NCBI GenBank assembly: GCA_965267405.1
Contig: OZ253954.1
Location: 3,286,001 to 3,350,000, forward strand
Source: JAPPOI01 sp028818055
GTDB lineage: Bacteria; Pseudomonadota; Alphaproteobacteria; Rhodobacterales; Rhodobacteraceae
DNA: 64,000 bases
Direction of reading: 5' to 3'
Shown: positions 42,354 through 50,942 of the stretch, piece by piece
How positions within the stretch are numbered: position 1 is the stretch's first letter
How the letters are laid out: each line of letters starts with the position of its first letter
Translations under genes and position numbers: made by a program
The notes under the pieces: generated by a model
The model's database searches: none
The model's input: the letters and a program-made list of their open reading frames with translations, nothing else
Told to the model about the DNA's origin: nothing

Positions 42354-42890
42354 TTAGAACACGCCCGGCACGACGTAGAGATTTTTAAACATGCCGAACA
42401 TCGCAGTGATGAAGATCGAAATAACACCCAGCAACTGCGTGATGAAGCGATGGCGCATCAGGCGTTTGATCAAGGCCTCACCCTGCAGATCGGCCGCGTC
42501 GATCACGCGTGCTGTGCCCAAGGACAAAAGCGCAAGAATGCACATCGGCGCCACGAGCAAGAACGTGGCTTGAGCAAATTCAACATCATACATGAACGAC
42601 ATCAGTACCAGCACAGTCATCGTTGCCGAGCCAAAAACCATGATCCAGCTTCCAGCCGTTTCGGCGATGTAAAGGATGCGGTTCTTGTTCACGCGCACCA
42701 GGTCGTTGAGGTCCTGCATCGCATCGGTATCGGGATTGCGGCGCGCCCGGACAATCATGTCAAACGGAACGCCAAGGACCCAATGGCTGACAGAAGACCA
42801 CAGCACCGCAAGCGCGATCCAGTACCAAAGGTTCGAAAATGATCGCATGTCGATCACTTCGAAAACGGTCTCGTACCAATCCACTACCAT
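42354..42890 (-). CDS. Conserved four-helix membrane protein, unknown function
   Basis: 178 residues. Begins MVVDWYETVFEVIDMRSFSN. Four hydrophobic segments: about 22-40, 82-100, 105-125 and 150-172. A charged cytoplasmic loop RARRNPDTDAMQDLNDLVRV lies between the first two. Related proteins in this order are sometimes labelled as a component of the SufBCD complex; nothing in the sequence supports that and no suf gene is near. It precedes mfd by 42 bases on the same strand and diverges from hemB, so it may be co-transcribed with mfd. Confidence 0.75.
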   Translation of the reverse strand: MVVDWYETVFEVIDMRSFSNLWYWIALAVLWSSVSHWVLGVPFDMIVRARRNPDTDAMQDLNDLVRVNKNRILYIAETAGSWIMVFGSATMTVLVLMSFMYDVEFAQATFLLVAPMCILALLSLGTARVIDAADLQGEALIKRLMRHRFITQLLGVISIFITAMFGMFKNLYVVPGVF

Positions 42891-43000
42891 CCCCTGAGTA
42901 GAATTTCAGCGGACACTAGAAAACCGCCGCAGACTTGACCAGCCCATAAGCTCCCGTTACCGCAAAAGAAACCACAATCGTGAATGAAAGGCCGCACCTG

Positions 43001-43996
43001 ATGTCAGTTGGTCGCCATCCTGCAACTCGGTTCCGCCGCACCAAGCGGCTTGATGGCATGCGCCGGTTGGTTGCCGAAACCCAGCTGTCAAAAGATGACC
43101 TTATCTGGCCAATGTTTGTGCGCGAGGGTAACAACGACGAAACCCAGGTTCCTTCAATGCCGGGCGTTTCGCGTCTGACGATCGACCGCATTGTCGCGCA
43201 AGCCGAACGCGCCGCGAATTTGGGCATTCCCGCAGTTTGCCTGTTTCCTTACACGGAAACCGAATTGAAAACGGAAGCCTGCGAAGAAGCATGGAGCCCG
43301 GACAACCTTTCCAACCGGGCGACCCGCGCGATTAAAGAAGCGGTCCCGGAAATGGTCGTCATGACCGATGTCGCGCTCGACCCGTATAATATCAACGGTC
43401 ACGACGGCATCGTCCGAGACGGCATTATCCTGAACGACGAAAGCGTTGAGGCGTTGGTCAAAATGGCATTGGCACAGGCGGATGCCGGTGCAGACATCCT
43501 TGGGCCTTCCGATATGATGGATGGCCGTATCGGTGCGATGCGAAACGCTCTCGAAAGCGCTGGGCACACGGACACGGCCATCCTGAGTTATGCCGCAAAG
43601 TACGCCAGCGCATTCTACGGCCCGTTCCGCGACGCGGTTGGCGCAACAGGACTGCTGGTTGGCGACAAAAAGACCTATCAGATGAACCCTGCCAATTCGG
43701 ACGAGGCCCTAAGGCTGGTCGAACGCGATTTGGCTGAGGGCGCCGACATGGTCATGGTCAAACCGGGAATGCCATATCTGGACATCTGTCGCAGGGTCAA
43801 AGACGCCTTTGGTGCTCCGACATTCGCGTATCAAGTATCCGGTGAATTCGCGATGATCAAGGCGGCTGCTCAAAACGGTTGGCTTGATGGCGACAAGACC
43901 ATGATTGAAAGCCTTTTGGCCTTTAAACGGGCCGGATGCGATGGTGTTTTAACCTATTTTGCACCCGACGTCGCAGAAGCGCTGAATTCCGCGTAG
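43001..43996 (+). CDS. hemB: Porphobilinogen synthase (delta-aminolevulinate dehydratase) HemB
   Basis: 331 residues. Joins two aminolevulinate molecules in heme and chlorophyll synthesis. The two active-site lysines are visible: ILSYAAKYASAFYGPFRDA (about 200) and MVKPGMPYLDICR (about 252). The metal segment DVALDPYNINGHDGIV is aspartate-rich, so this is the Mg-type rather than the zinc-cysteine type. LIWPMFVREG is the N-terminal hallmark. ATG 43001 has AAAGG nine bases upstream; a GTG at 42980 would add seven residues. Confidence 0.96.
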   Translation: MSVGRHPATRFRRTKRLDGMRRLVAETQLSKDDLIWPMFVREGNNDETQVPSMPGVSRLTIDRIVAQAERAANLGIPAVCLFPYTETELKTEACEEAWSPDNLSNRATRAIKEAVPEMVVMTDVALDPYNINGHDGIVRDGIILNDESVEALVKMALAQADAGADILGPSDMMDGRIGAMRNALESAGHTDTAILSYAAKYASAFYGPFRDAVGATGLLVGDKKTYQMNPANSDEALRLVERDLAEGADMVMVKPGMPYLDICRRVKDAFGAPTFAYQVSGEFAMIKAAAQNGWLDGDKTMIESLLAFKRAGCDGVLTYFAPDVAEALNSA

Positions 43997-44022
43997 CGAC
44001 CCCGATCCTGGCACTATAGAGG

Positions 44023-44051
44023 GTGACTCTTTCTGCCCGCTCCCCTATACT
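44023..44051 (+). promoter_or_regulatory. Candidate promoter for the SYLF lipoprotein gene
   Basis: GTGACT (44023-44028), 17-base spacer, TATACT (44046-44051), 62 bases before the ATG. The -10 is strong and the -35 partial. Between it and the start, GTGGCC-N6-GGTCAC (44059-44076) makes an imperfect dyad that could be an operator. Confidence 0.45.
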
Positions 44052-44112
44052 TTGTGCAAGTGGCCACAAAAGGTCACAACTTGAGGCCACGATCGAGCAA
44101 GGGTGGAACCCA

Positions 44113-44670
44113 ATGAAACATCTTTCAAGACGCACGCTTGTTGCCGGCACGGCAGCGCTTTTTGCGCTTTCCGCCTGCGGCAACGGTATCGGCAGCGATG
44201 GCGCTGCCAAATTGGACGCGCGCGTAGACGCCGCGTTGAACTATCTAGACGTCAATTACCCCGGCACGCGGGATTTGCGCGACAAATCGGTTGGCATGCT
44301 GGTGATGCCGTTGATCACCGAAGCCAGTTTCGGATTTGGTGGATCCTATGGGCGCGGCGCCCTTCGCGTGAATGACATCTCAGTCGACTATTACTCGGCC
44401 GCTCAGGCCAGCTTCGGTGTTCAGGCCGGCGCACAGCAGTACGCGCATGTTCTGTACTTCATGACTGAAGAGGCTTTGGCTGAGTTCCGGAGTTCTTCCG
44501 GATGGGCAGCAGGTGCTGACGTCGAATACGCGTTGAACGATCAGGGCGGCAACTTGTCCGCCGAAACAACAACAGTGTTGTCACCTGTGGTGGCGGTCGT
44601 CTTCGGACAGGCCGGGCTTTTGGCTGGGGCGTCTGTCGAAGGCACAAAATACACGCGGATTATTCCATAA
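44113..44670 (+). CDS. SYLF-domain (YSC84-like) lipoprotein
   Basis: 185 residues. N-terminus MKHLSRRTLVAGTAALFALS then a lipobox cysteine, so an exported lipoprotein; the SRRTLV start resembles a Tat signal. The mature part fits the SYLF/DUF500 domain: DKSVGMLVMPLITEASFGFG, YYSAAQASFGVQAGAQQYAH, then LYFMTEEALAEFRSS and a glycine-rich VVAVVFGQAGLLAGASVEG. SYLF domains bind lipids; the bacterial role is unknown. Start ATG 44113; thirty open codons upstream lack a signal sequence. Confidence 0.88.
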   Translation: MKHLSRRTLVAGTAALFALSACGNGIGSDGAAKLDARVDAALNYLDVNYPGTRDLRDKSVGMLVMPLITEASFGFGGSYGRGALRVNDISVDYYSAAQASFGVQAGAQQYAHVLYFMTEEALAEFRSSSGWAAGADVEYALNDQGGNLSAETTTVLSPVVAVVFGQAGLLAGASVEGTKYTRIIP

Positions 44671-44699
44671 AACCATAAGCTTACAAACCAATGCTTATG

Positions 44700-45857
44700 T
44701 TACGGCGCGGACATCCTCCGCGCCGTTTTCGTGAACCATATCAGTGCTACCAAGGCCGCAACCTGGAATGCGGCACCCAGCCAGAAAGCTGTCGATGCCT
44801 GTCCCGTCAGATCGGAGATGAAGCCGGCCAAGGGCGGACTTGCAACGAAACTGACATAGTAGACCGTGAAGAAAAGCCCCATTCCGATGGTACGTGTTTC
44901 AGCCGGCAATACAGTTGCAGGCAGGCTCATAATGGCGCCTGCAACGGTGCCGGTGGCCACTCCAATCAGAACAAAAAACCACCATGCGCCGCCGGTTATT
45001 CCGGCTAACGAGGTGAATAAAGCAAGTGCAACCAGACCGCCTGCGATCAACGTCGGGACGTTTCGCACCCTATCCGCGATGATACCGCCAAACGGACTGA
45101 CTATTGTCGTCGTCCAAACAACGAGGCTGGTGATCCTTGCGGCACTTTCCAGCGACGTTCCTTGTTCAACCAACAAAGCAGTACCGAAACCGAAGACTAC
45201 AGCGAGACCGGCGTTGAACAGGCCCCAAACCGCACCCGAAAGGACGGCTGCAAACGACTCATTACGCGTTGGCCTTCGGCTTCCAGTTGAAACTGTAGAA
45301 CGCGCGGGCGCTCGATAAAGAACAAGAACCAGAAGCGCAAAAAGGGCCGACAAAGCCGTGATCATCCAAAACGCGGCTGAAATGCTCGACGCAGCGATCA
45401 GGGGCGGTAAGACGACCAATGCCAACGCAATGCCAAGCGGCCAAGAGTTGATGAAGATCGACATTGCGGTTGCGATTTCGTGACCGGCAAACCAATCCGC
45501 CGCCATCTTTGTCATGAGAATATTCAAAGTGACGCCGCCGATCCCCGCAAGCGCTTGACCTGCGATGAACATCGACCAGGTTTCGGACAAGGCCATCATC
45601 CCGCCGCCAAATGCCATCAAAACCAAAGACACGGCAACGACGGGTCGCTCGCCGAAACGAGCGCCAATGGCCGAACCGGGAAGCGCGATCACCGCGCCCG
45701 GCAGGAAGTAGAGCCCAATGGCAAACCCGATCTCGGCCAGCCCAACCGAGTAGGCTGTTTCAAGGGCTGGCCCCATGGCGCCCACAGCCTGAAACTGGAA
45801 CGCCATAACTGTTCGAGCTGCAGTCAGAAGCGCTAGAATAGACCAGCGATTGGTCAC
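44700..45857 (-). CDS. MFS transporter (CynX/NimT-like)
   Basis: 385 residues with 11-12 membrane segments. Loop motif LPGSAIGARFGERPVVAVSL in the first half and VVWTTTIVSPFGGIIADRVR in the second. Resembles the cyanate/nitroimidazole-type branch. It follows the 3-hydroxyisobutyrate-dehydrogenase-like gene by nine bases on the same strand, so the two are likely one operon and the transporter may carry a hydroxy acid used by that enzyme; this is inference. Confidence 0.85.
   Translation of the reverse strand: MTNRWSILALLTAARTVMAFQFQAVGAMGPALETAYSVGLAEIGFAIGLYFLPGAVIALPGSAIGARFGERPVVAVSLVLMAFGGGMMALSETWSMFIAGQALAGIGGVTLNILMTKMAADWFAGHEIATAMSIFINSWPLGIALALVVLPPLIAASSISAAFWMITALSALFALLVLVLYRAPARSTVSTGSRRPTRNESFAAVLSGAVWGLFNAGLAVVFGFGTALLVEQGTSLESAARITSLVVWTTTIVSPFGGIIADRVRNVPTLIAGGLVALALFTSLAGITGGAWWFFVLIGVATGTVAGAIMSLPATVLPAETRTIGMGLFFTVYYVSFVASPPLAGFISDLTGQASTAFWLGAAFQVAALVALIWFTKTARRMSAP
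44702..44731 (+). terminator. Terminator overlapping the end of the MFS gene
   Basis: ACGGCGCGGA (44702-44711) pairs with TCCGCGCCGT (44718-44727) and is followed by TTT. It ends the lipoprotein transcript while forming the last codons of the convergent MFS gene. A second dyad, CATAAGC-N12-GCTTATG, lies just upstream at 44673-44698. Confidence 0.65.
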
Positions 45858-45866
45858 CGCGTGGAA

Positions 45867-46739
45867 TTACCCAAGATGCCGCAACCGTTTGAAAAGGCTG
45901 GATGTATCCCAGCGACCGCCGCCCATCTTTTGGACGTCTTTGTAAAACTGATCAACCAATGCGGTGACTGGCAGGCTCGCGCCCGTTTCATTGGCCGTTT
46001 GCAGACAAATGCCAAGGTCTTTGCGCATCCAGTCGACCGCAAACCCGTGTTCAAAATGGTCGTCCAGCATCGTTTCATACCGATTGGCCATCTGCCAGGA
46101 ACCGGCGGCGCCTTGGCTGATAACTTCCACAACATCACGGCCATCCAACCCAGCCTTTTCGGCCATGTGCAAAGCTTCGGACAAACCTTGAACCAGTCCA
46201 GCGATGGCAATCTGGTTGCACATCTTGGTCATCTGACCAGCGCCACTGTCACCGATACGACGGCAAATCTTTGCGTAAGAGTTCATGATAGGCTCGGCGC
46301 GATCGTATGCGCCTTGATCGCCGCCGCACATAATTGACAGTTGCGCGTTTTCCGCTCCTGCCTGCCCGCCTGAAATCGGAGCATCAACAAATGAAATGTT
46401 GAGGGCGTCGGCGGCTGCGTAAAGTTCGCGCGTCACAGATGCGGATACGGTTGTGTGGTCTACAAAGACGCTGCCCGGCGACATGCCAGCAAAAGCACCA
46501 TCATCGCCAAGACACACCGAACGCAAGTCATCGTCGTTACCGACGCACGCCATCACAAAATCAGCACCGGCTGCGGCTTCGCGCGGCGTCGCGGCGTTTC
46601 CGCCACCGTGCTGATCAGACCATGCCGCCGACTTGGCACCGGTCCGATTGTAGACCGTTACAGAATGACCAGCCGCCTGAAGATGCCCGGCCATCGGGTA
46701 CCCCATGACCCCCAATCCTAGAAATGCACAGTTTGCCAT
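45867..46739 (-). CDS. 3-hydroxyisobutyrate dehydrogenase-like NAD(P)-dependent oxidoreductase
   Basis: 290 residues, beta-hydroxyacid dehydrogenase family. Nucleotide-binding FLGLGVMGYPMAGHLQAAGH at the N-terminus; substrate motif VDAPISGGQAGAENAQLSIM (about 117-136); catalytic lysine in GAGQMTKMCNQIAIA (about 170). The C-terminal helical domain ends DVQKMGGGRWDTSSLF. Oxidises a short beta-hydroxy acid (3-hydroxyisobutyrate, tartronate semialdehyde or similar). First gene of a two-gene unit with the MFS gene. Confidence 0.92.
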   Translation of the reverse strand: MANCAFLGLGVMGYPMAGHLQAAGHSVTVYNRTGAKSAAWSDQHGGGNAATPREAAAGADFVMACVGNDDDLRSVCLGDDGAFAGMSPGSVFVDHTTVSASVTRELYAAADALNISFVDAPISGGQAGAENAQLSIMCGGDQGAYDRAEPIMNSYAKICRRIGDSGAGQMTKMCNQIAIAGLVQGLSEALHMAEKAGLDGRDVVEVISQGAAGSWQMANRYETMLDDHFEHGFAVDWMRKDLGICLQTANETGASLPVTALVDQFYKDVQKMGGGRWDTSSLFKRLRHLG

Positions 46740-46814
46740 CGGATCCTCCCTTGCGTTTGGCCTGCCACCGCGTTTTACCTAAAGGACCGGGAACCACAGT
46801 CAACACGATCACGC

Positions 46815-49280
46815 ATGCTCCGCCTATTTCGCTGGCTTGTCAGATTAACTTCAGCCTTGCTTTTGCTTGGCGTCGCGGCAGGTGTTTTGTTGTATTGGTT
46901 TTTCTCCCGTTCGATCCCCGACTACAACGAGGATTTTCAGGTTGCTGGTATTTCCGCGCCCGTCGAGATCGTAAGGGATAACGCGAGCGTGCCACATATC
47001 TTCGGTCAAACGGACACCGACGTTTACTTCGGCCTTGGGATGGCCCACGCTCAGGATCGGCTATGGCAGATGCTGCTTTTGCGACGCACAGCTCAAGGTC
47101 GCTTGAGTGAGCTGTTTGGCACCCCAACGGCTAAAATCGATGAACTGCTGCGACGCTTGGACCTTTATCCGCTCGCCGTTCAATCGGTGGCCGCTCAGGA
47201 CGAATACACCCAACGTGCTTTGCGCGCGTATGCCGCTGGGGTGAACACGTGGCTGATGCAGGTGAACGAAGGTTCGCGGGGCCGCGGGGCGCCCGAGTTC
47301 TGGTTGTTTGAGCCCGCAATCGCGCCCTGGCAACCAGCCGACAGTCTTTCCATTGGTAAGCTCATGGCGCTGAACCTTGCCGGGCATCTGGAAGCCGAGG
47401 TTCTTCGAGCACGGGTCAGTTTGGCTTTGCCCCAAGAACGCGTCTTAGACATCCTTCCCGATACCGAGGGCGCCGCAATTGCTGCCCTTCCCGAGTACGC
47501 CGCGTTGTTTGACGGCATCATCCCGAATTACGCCGCCCGACCACCCGAGCCTTACAATCGGTTATCTCCCGTAGCTCCTCGACCCTTGTCAGGCGCTTCC
47601 AACGCCTGGGCCGCAGCACCTGCCCGGTCGGCGGCCGGGGGCACGCTGTTGGCAAATGACCCTCATCTTGGTCTTACCGCTCCGTCCATTTGGTATTTGG
47701 CTCGCCTAGAGTTGGAGTCAGGCGGAGTAATTGGCGGGACAATTCCTGGTGCGCCAACAATTCTGGTTGGTCGATCCAATCAACTTGGATGGGGACTGAC
47801 GTATGCTTATGCAGATGATCAGGACGTGTTCATCGAAAAACTGAACCCCGACAATCCAGAGGAAGTTCTGACGACGGACGGCTGGAAACCTTTGATCAAC
47901 CGCACGTCGATCATCAACGTCAAAGACGCCGACCCCATCAATCTGAAGCTGAGGTGGTCGGACAACGGGCCCGTTTTGCCCGGCACACATTACGATTTGG
48001 CGTCAATTACCCCGTCAGGGCATGTCACAAGCTTGTCGTGGACGGCGCTCAGCCCAAATGACACTACGGTTCAGTCCGTGCTCGGTATCATGCGGTCATC
48101 GTCCATTTCCGAAGCTCTAAAAGCCGGCGAAGCATACTATGCACCCGGTATGAACCTGACACTTGCCGACGAGACCGGCATCGCCATGAAGGTTCTGGGA
48201 AAAATTCCGCGCCGGTCAGCTGCCCATCAGACCAAAGGCCGTCTTCCAGCTCCGGGCTGGATCGCCAGCAACCGTTGGCAAGGTGTCATGAATTACTCTG
48301 CCAACCCCGAGTACATCAGCCCCGAAGGCGGCATTGTCGGAAACACCAACAACAAAACGACAGATCGACCGTTCCCGTTTCACGTGAGCTTTGAATGGGG
48401 TGATACCCAACGTATCCAAAGATGGGAACGTCTGATGCAATCGCGCGAAGTTCACACCCGCGAAAGCTTCATTGAAGCACAACTTGACACGGTATCAACA
48501 ACGGCACGCACATTGCTTCCCTTGGTTGGTCGCGATTTATGGTTCACCAGCGAGGCTGCGCCAGAGGGGACCGCCGAACGCCAACGCAAGCGTGCGTTGG
48601 ATCTATTGGCGGCCTGGAACGGAGAAATGAACGAGCACCTGCCCGAGCCGCTGATCTACGCCGTTTGGCTGCGCGAGCTTCAGCAACGGATCATTCAGGA
48701 CGAGTTGGGCCCGCTATCTCAGGAATTCCTACATCCAGAGGCAGTTTTCCTTGAGCGTGTTTATCGCGATGTCGATGGTGCCGGGGTTTGGTGCGACGTT
48801 GTTCAGTCCGCTCCCGTCGAGACCTGTACCGAGATCGCACGCCTTGCGCTTGACGATGCACTTCTTTGGATCGACGAACGTTATGGCACCGCTCTGGAAT
48901 CGCTGCGCTGGGGCGATGCGCACCAAGCCACCCATGATCACACCGTTCTGGGCGAAGTCCCTTGGTTCTCGTGGATTGTGAACATTCGCCAATCCACCAG
49001 CGGCGGCGACAACACGCTTTTGCGCGCCAAAACCATCGGAACCGATCCCGATCCTTTCTTGAACGTGCATGGTGCGGGTTACCGGGGTGTGTATGACTTC
49101 GCTGACCCGGACAGCTCGGTTTTCGTGATTTCAACTGGTCAGAGTGGGCACCCACTGAGCCGGCACTACGACGATCTGGGCGAGCTATGGCGTCGCGGCG
49201 AATACATTCCTATGACTCTTGATCCCGATTTGGCGCGGGCGGGTGCGGTCGGGGTTATGACGCTGACGCCTGTGAACTGA
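46815..49280 (+). CDS. Penicillin acylase family protein (Ntn hydrolase)
   Basis: 821 residues, full length. A membrane anchor or signal covers residues 7-30 (WLVRLTSALLLLGVAAGVLL). The A-chain has IVRDNASVPHIFGQTDTDVY and GMAHAQDRLWQM. Self-cleavage should free Ser262 in PLSGASNAWAAAP as the N-terminal nucleophile, followed by ANDPHLGLTAPSIWYLARLE. Later blocks TTDRPFPFHVSFEWGDTQRI and IVGNTNNKT fit. Members hydrolyse amides including acyl-homoserine lactones and beta-lactams; which one applies is not readable. Divergent from the dehydrogenase gene with 75 bases between. Confidence 0.93.
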   Translation: MLRLFRWLVRLTSALLLLGVAAGVLLYWFFSRSIPDYNEDFQVAGISAPVEIVRDNASVPHIFGQTDTDVYFGLGMAHAQDRLWQMLLLRRTAQGRLSELFGTPTAKIDELLRRLDLYPLAVQSVAAQDEYTQRALRAYAAGVNTWLMQVNEGSRGRGAPEFWLFEPAIAPWQPADSLSIGKLMALNLAGHLEAEVLRARVSLALPQERVLDILPDTEGAAIAALPEYAALFDGIIPNYAARPPEPYNRLSPVAPRPLSGASNAWAAAPARSAAGGTLLANDPHLGLTAPSIWYLARLELESGGVIGGTIPGAPTILVGRSNQLGWGLTYAYADDQDVFIEKLNPDNPEEVLTTDGWKPLINRTSIINVKDADPINLKLRWSDNGPVLPGTHYDLASITPSGHVTSLSWTALSPNDTTVQSVLGIMRSSSISEALKAGEAYYAPGMNLTLADETGIAMKVLGKIPRRSAAHQTKGRLPAPGWIASNRWQGVMNYSANPEYISPEGGIVGNTNNKTTDRPFPFHVSFEWGDTQRIQRWERLMQSREVHTRESFIEAQLDTVSTTARTLLPLVGRDLWFTSEAAPEGTAERQRKRALDLLAAWNGEMNEHLPEPLIYAVWLRELQQRIIQDELGPLSQEFLHPEAVFLERVYRDVDGAGVWCDVVQSAPVETCTEIARLALDDALLWIDERYGTALESLRWGDAHQATHDHTVLGEVPWFSWIVNIRQSTSGGDNTLLRAKTIGTDPDPFLNVHGAGYRGVYDFADPDSSVFVISTGQSGHPLSRHYDDLGELWRRGEYIPMTLDPDLARAGAVGVMTLTPVN

Positions 49281-49283
49281 GCC

Positions 49284-50558
49284 TCACAGCTTGTGAAAGC
49301 GCTCGGCTTGGATTTTGGACCATCTTACCGTGAGCTGCGTTCCGTCGTCGATTTCGGTCTCGTTCTGCACAACACCCTGTTCGTACAGCCAAGCGCGGCG
49401 CCGTCCGTCGGCATGTGACAAAACCAGCTCCTCTGTTTGCCGGCCGCGGTCCAGCGACACATTCAAGGCCGCCATGAGGCTTTCCAACCCGCTTTCAGAA
49501 AGCGCTGAGGCGACAACTGTGTTCTCTTGACGCCCGGCTGTGGTTTCGAGTGCCTGCTTTTCTTTTGTGGGCAACAGATCGGCCTTGTTCCAAACCTCGA
49601 TCGTTTCGCGATTTTCGTCGACACCCAGACTTTCGAGAATGCCGATGACATCAGTGTACTGCGCATCAGTTTCCGGATGGGTGATGTCACGCACATGAAC
49701 GATGACGTCTGCTGACAAAACTTCTTCAAGCGTCGCTCGAAACGCAGCGACCAATTCGGTAGGCAAGTTTGAGATAAATCCCACGGTGTCGCTTAAGATC
49801 ACGTCTTGCCCGCTTGGCAGCGTCACGGCCCGCATGGTCGGATCAAGTGTTGCAAACAGCATGTCCTTGGCCAGAACGTCCGCTCCGGTCAGCCGGTTGA
49901 AGATCGTTGACTTGCCGGCGTTTGTGTAACCGACGAGCGCAACAATCGGATATGGCACCTTCGCGCGCGCCGCCCGATGCAACGTTCTCGTCTTGACGAC
50001 TTTTTCAAGCTGTCGCTTGAGACGGGTCAACTGCTCGTCGATGGCACGGCGGTCAGCTTCGATTTGGGTTTCTCCGGGTCCACCCACAAAGCCAAGGCCA
50101 CCCCTTTGACGTTCAAGGTGGGTCCATGCCCGTACCAGTCGGGTCCGCTGGTAGCTAAGCGCCGCCATCTCGACTTGCAGGACGCCCTCCCGTGTCGCTG
50201 CACGATCCGAGAAGATCTCAAGGATCAATCCGGTTCTATCCAGCAGTTTGGTGTTCCAGGCTTTCTCAAGGTTTCGTTGCTGGACCGGCGTCACCGGGCC
50301 GTCGATCAAAACCAGATCAATTTCATTGCCTTTGATGCGCTCCGCCAGATCGGCTACTTTACCTTTGCCGAACAACATACCCGGACTGGGTCGCGCAAGC
50401 CGGACAACTTCGGCGCCAATCAGTTCAATTTCCGGAAGTGCCGCGGCAAGGGACACAGCTTCTTCAAGGGCGTAAGACGCGTCGCGTCCGCCGTCATCGC
50501 CCGCGATGTCGGGATGCAGAACCAGCGCGCGGGTTACGCGCGCGCCCGTTTCGTTCAC
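49284..50558 (-). CDS. hflX: GTPase HflX
   Basis: 424 residues. Ribosome-associated GTPase that splits stalled ribosomes under stress. N-terminal HflX domain with PSPGMLFGKGKVADLAERIK and LERQRGGLGFVGGPGETQIE; G1 loop GYTNAGKSTIFNRL near 210, DTVGFISNLPTELVAAF as G3, and NKADLLP as G4. The start is GTG (50556-50558), two bases after the hfq stop. hfq-hflX is a classic pair and here closes the long dusB-ntr-trk block. Confidence 0.96.
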   Translation of the reverse strand: MNETGARVTRALVLHPDIAGDDGGRDASYALEEAVSLAAALPEIELIGAEVVRLARPSPGMLFGKGKVADLAERIKGNEIDLVLIDGPVTPVQQRNLEKAWNTKLLDRTGLILEIFSDRAATREGVLQVEMAALSYQRTRLVRAWTHLERQRGGLGFVGGPGETQIEADRRAIDEQLTRLKRQLEKVVKTRTLHRAARAKVPYPIVALVGYTNAGKSTIFNRLTGADVLAKDMLFATLDPTMRAVTLPSGQDVILSDTVGFISNLPTELVAAFRATLEEVLSADVIVHVRDITHPETDAQYTDVIGILESLGVDENRETIEVWNKADLLPTKEKQALETTAGRQENTVVASALSESGLESLMAALNVSLDRGRQTEELVLSHADGRRRAWLYEQGVVQNETEIDDGTQLTVRWSKIQAERFHKL

Positions 50559-50560
50559 GA

Positions 50561-50794
50561 TTACTCTTCGCCGTCGTACAGGTTGATGGGTTGGGCTGGC
50601 ATGATTGTCGAGATCGCATGCTTATACACTAGCTGCGACTGGCCATCCCGGCGCAACAAGACACAAAAATTGTCAAACCAAGTGATAACGCCCTGAAGTT
50701 TCACGCCATTGATCAGAAAGATCGTCACCGGAACTTTTGTTTTTCTGACGTGATTTAGAAAAGCATCCTGCAAATTCTGTCGATCGGAAGCCAT
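50561..50794 (-). CDS. hfq: RNA chaperone Hfq
   Basis: 77 residues. Sm-like hexamer that pairs small RNAs with mRNAs. The core is intact: MASDRQNLQDAFLNHVRKTK, VTIFLINGVKLQGVITWFDN, LLRRDGQSQLVYKHAISTIM and a short C-terminus, as in alphaproteobacterial Hfq (NifA regulation factor NrfA in Rhodobacter). Start ATG 50794; 21 open codons upstream do not belong. It lies 148 bases after trkH, enough for its own promoter. Confidence 0.97.
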   Translation of the reverse strand: MASDRQNLQDAFLNHVRKTKVPVTIFLINGVKLQGVITWFDNFCVLLRRDGQSQLVYKHAISTIMPAQPINLYDGEE

Positions 50795-50942
50795 GAGTTT
50801 TATTGCCTTTTTTCTTGCTGTCACACGGCTTACGGAGCCGCTTCGTAACGCGCACACTATGCAGGCGGTTCATCAACATGAAAAGCCCCAAAAAAGGGCC
50901 GCATCGGACCCATATCAATCGCGCGCTTTCGCCCGAATTCAA

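Noticed and set aside
42354..42890. Function in Suf Fe-S assembly for the four-helix membrane protein
   Set aside because: I recall such a label in related genomes, but the sequence has no cysteine motif or Suf domain and no suf gene is near.
50881..50900. GCCC-T6-GGGGC on the minus strand as terminator of trkH
   Set aside because: Only four good pairs with a bulge. Too weak to call, although the T4 after it is suggestive.
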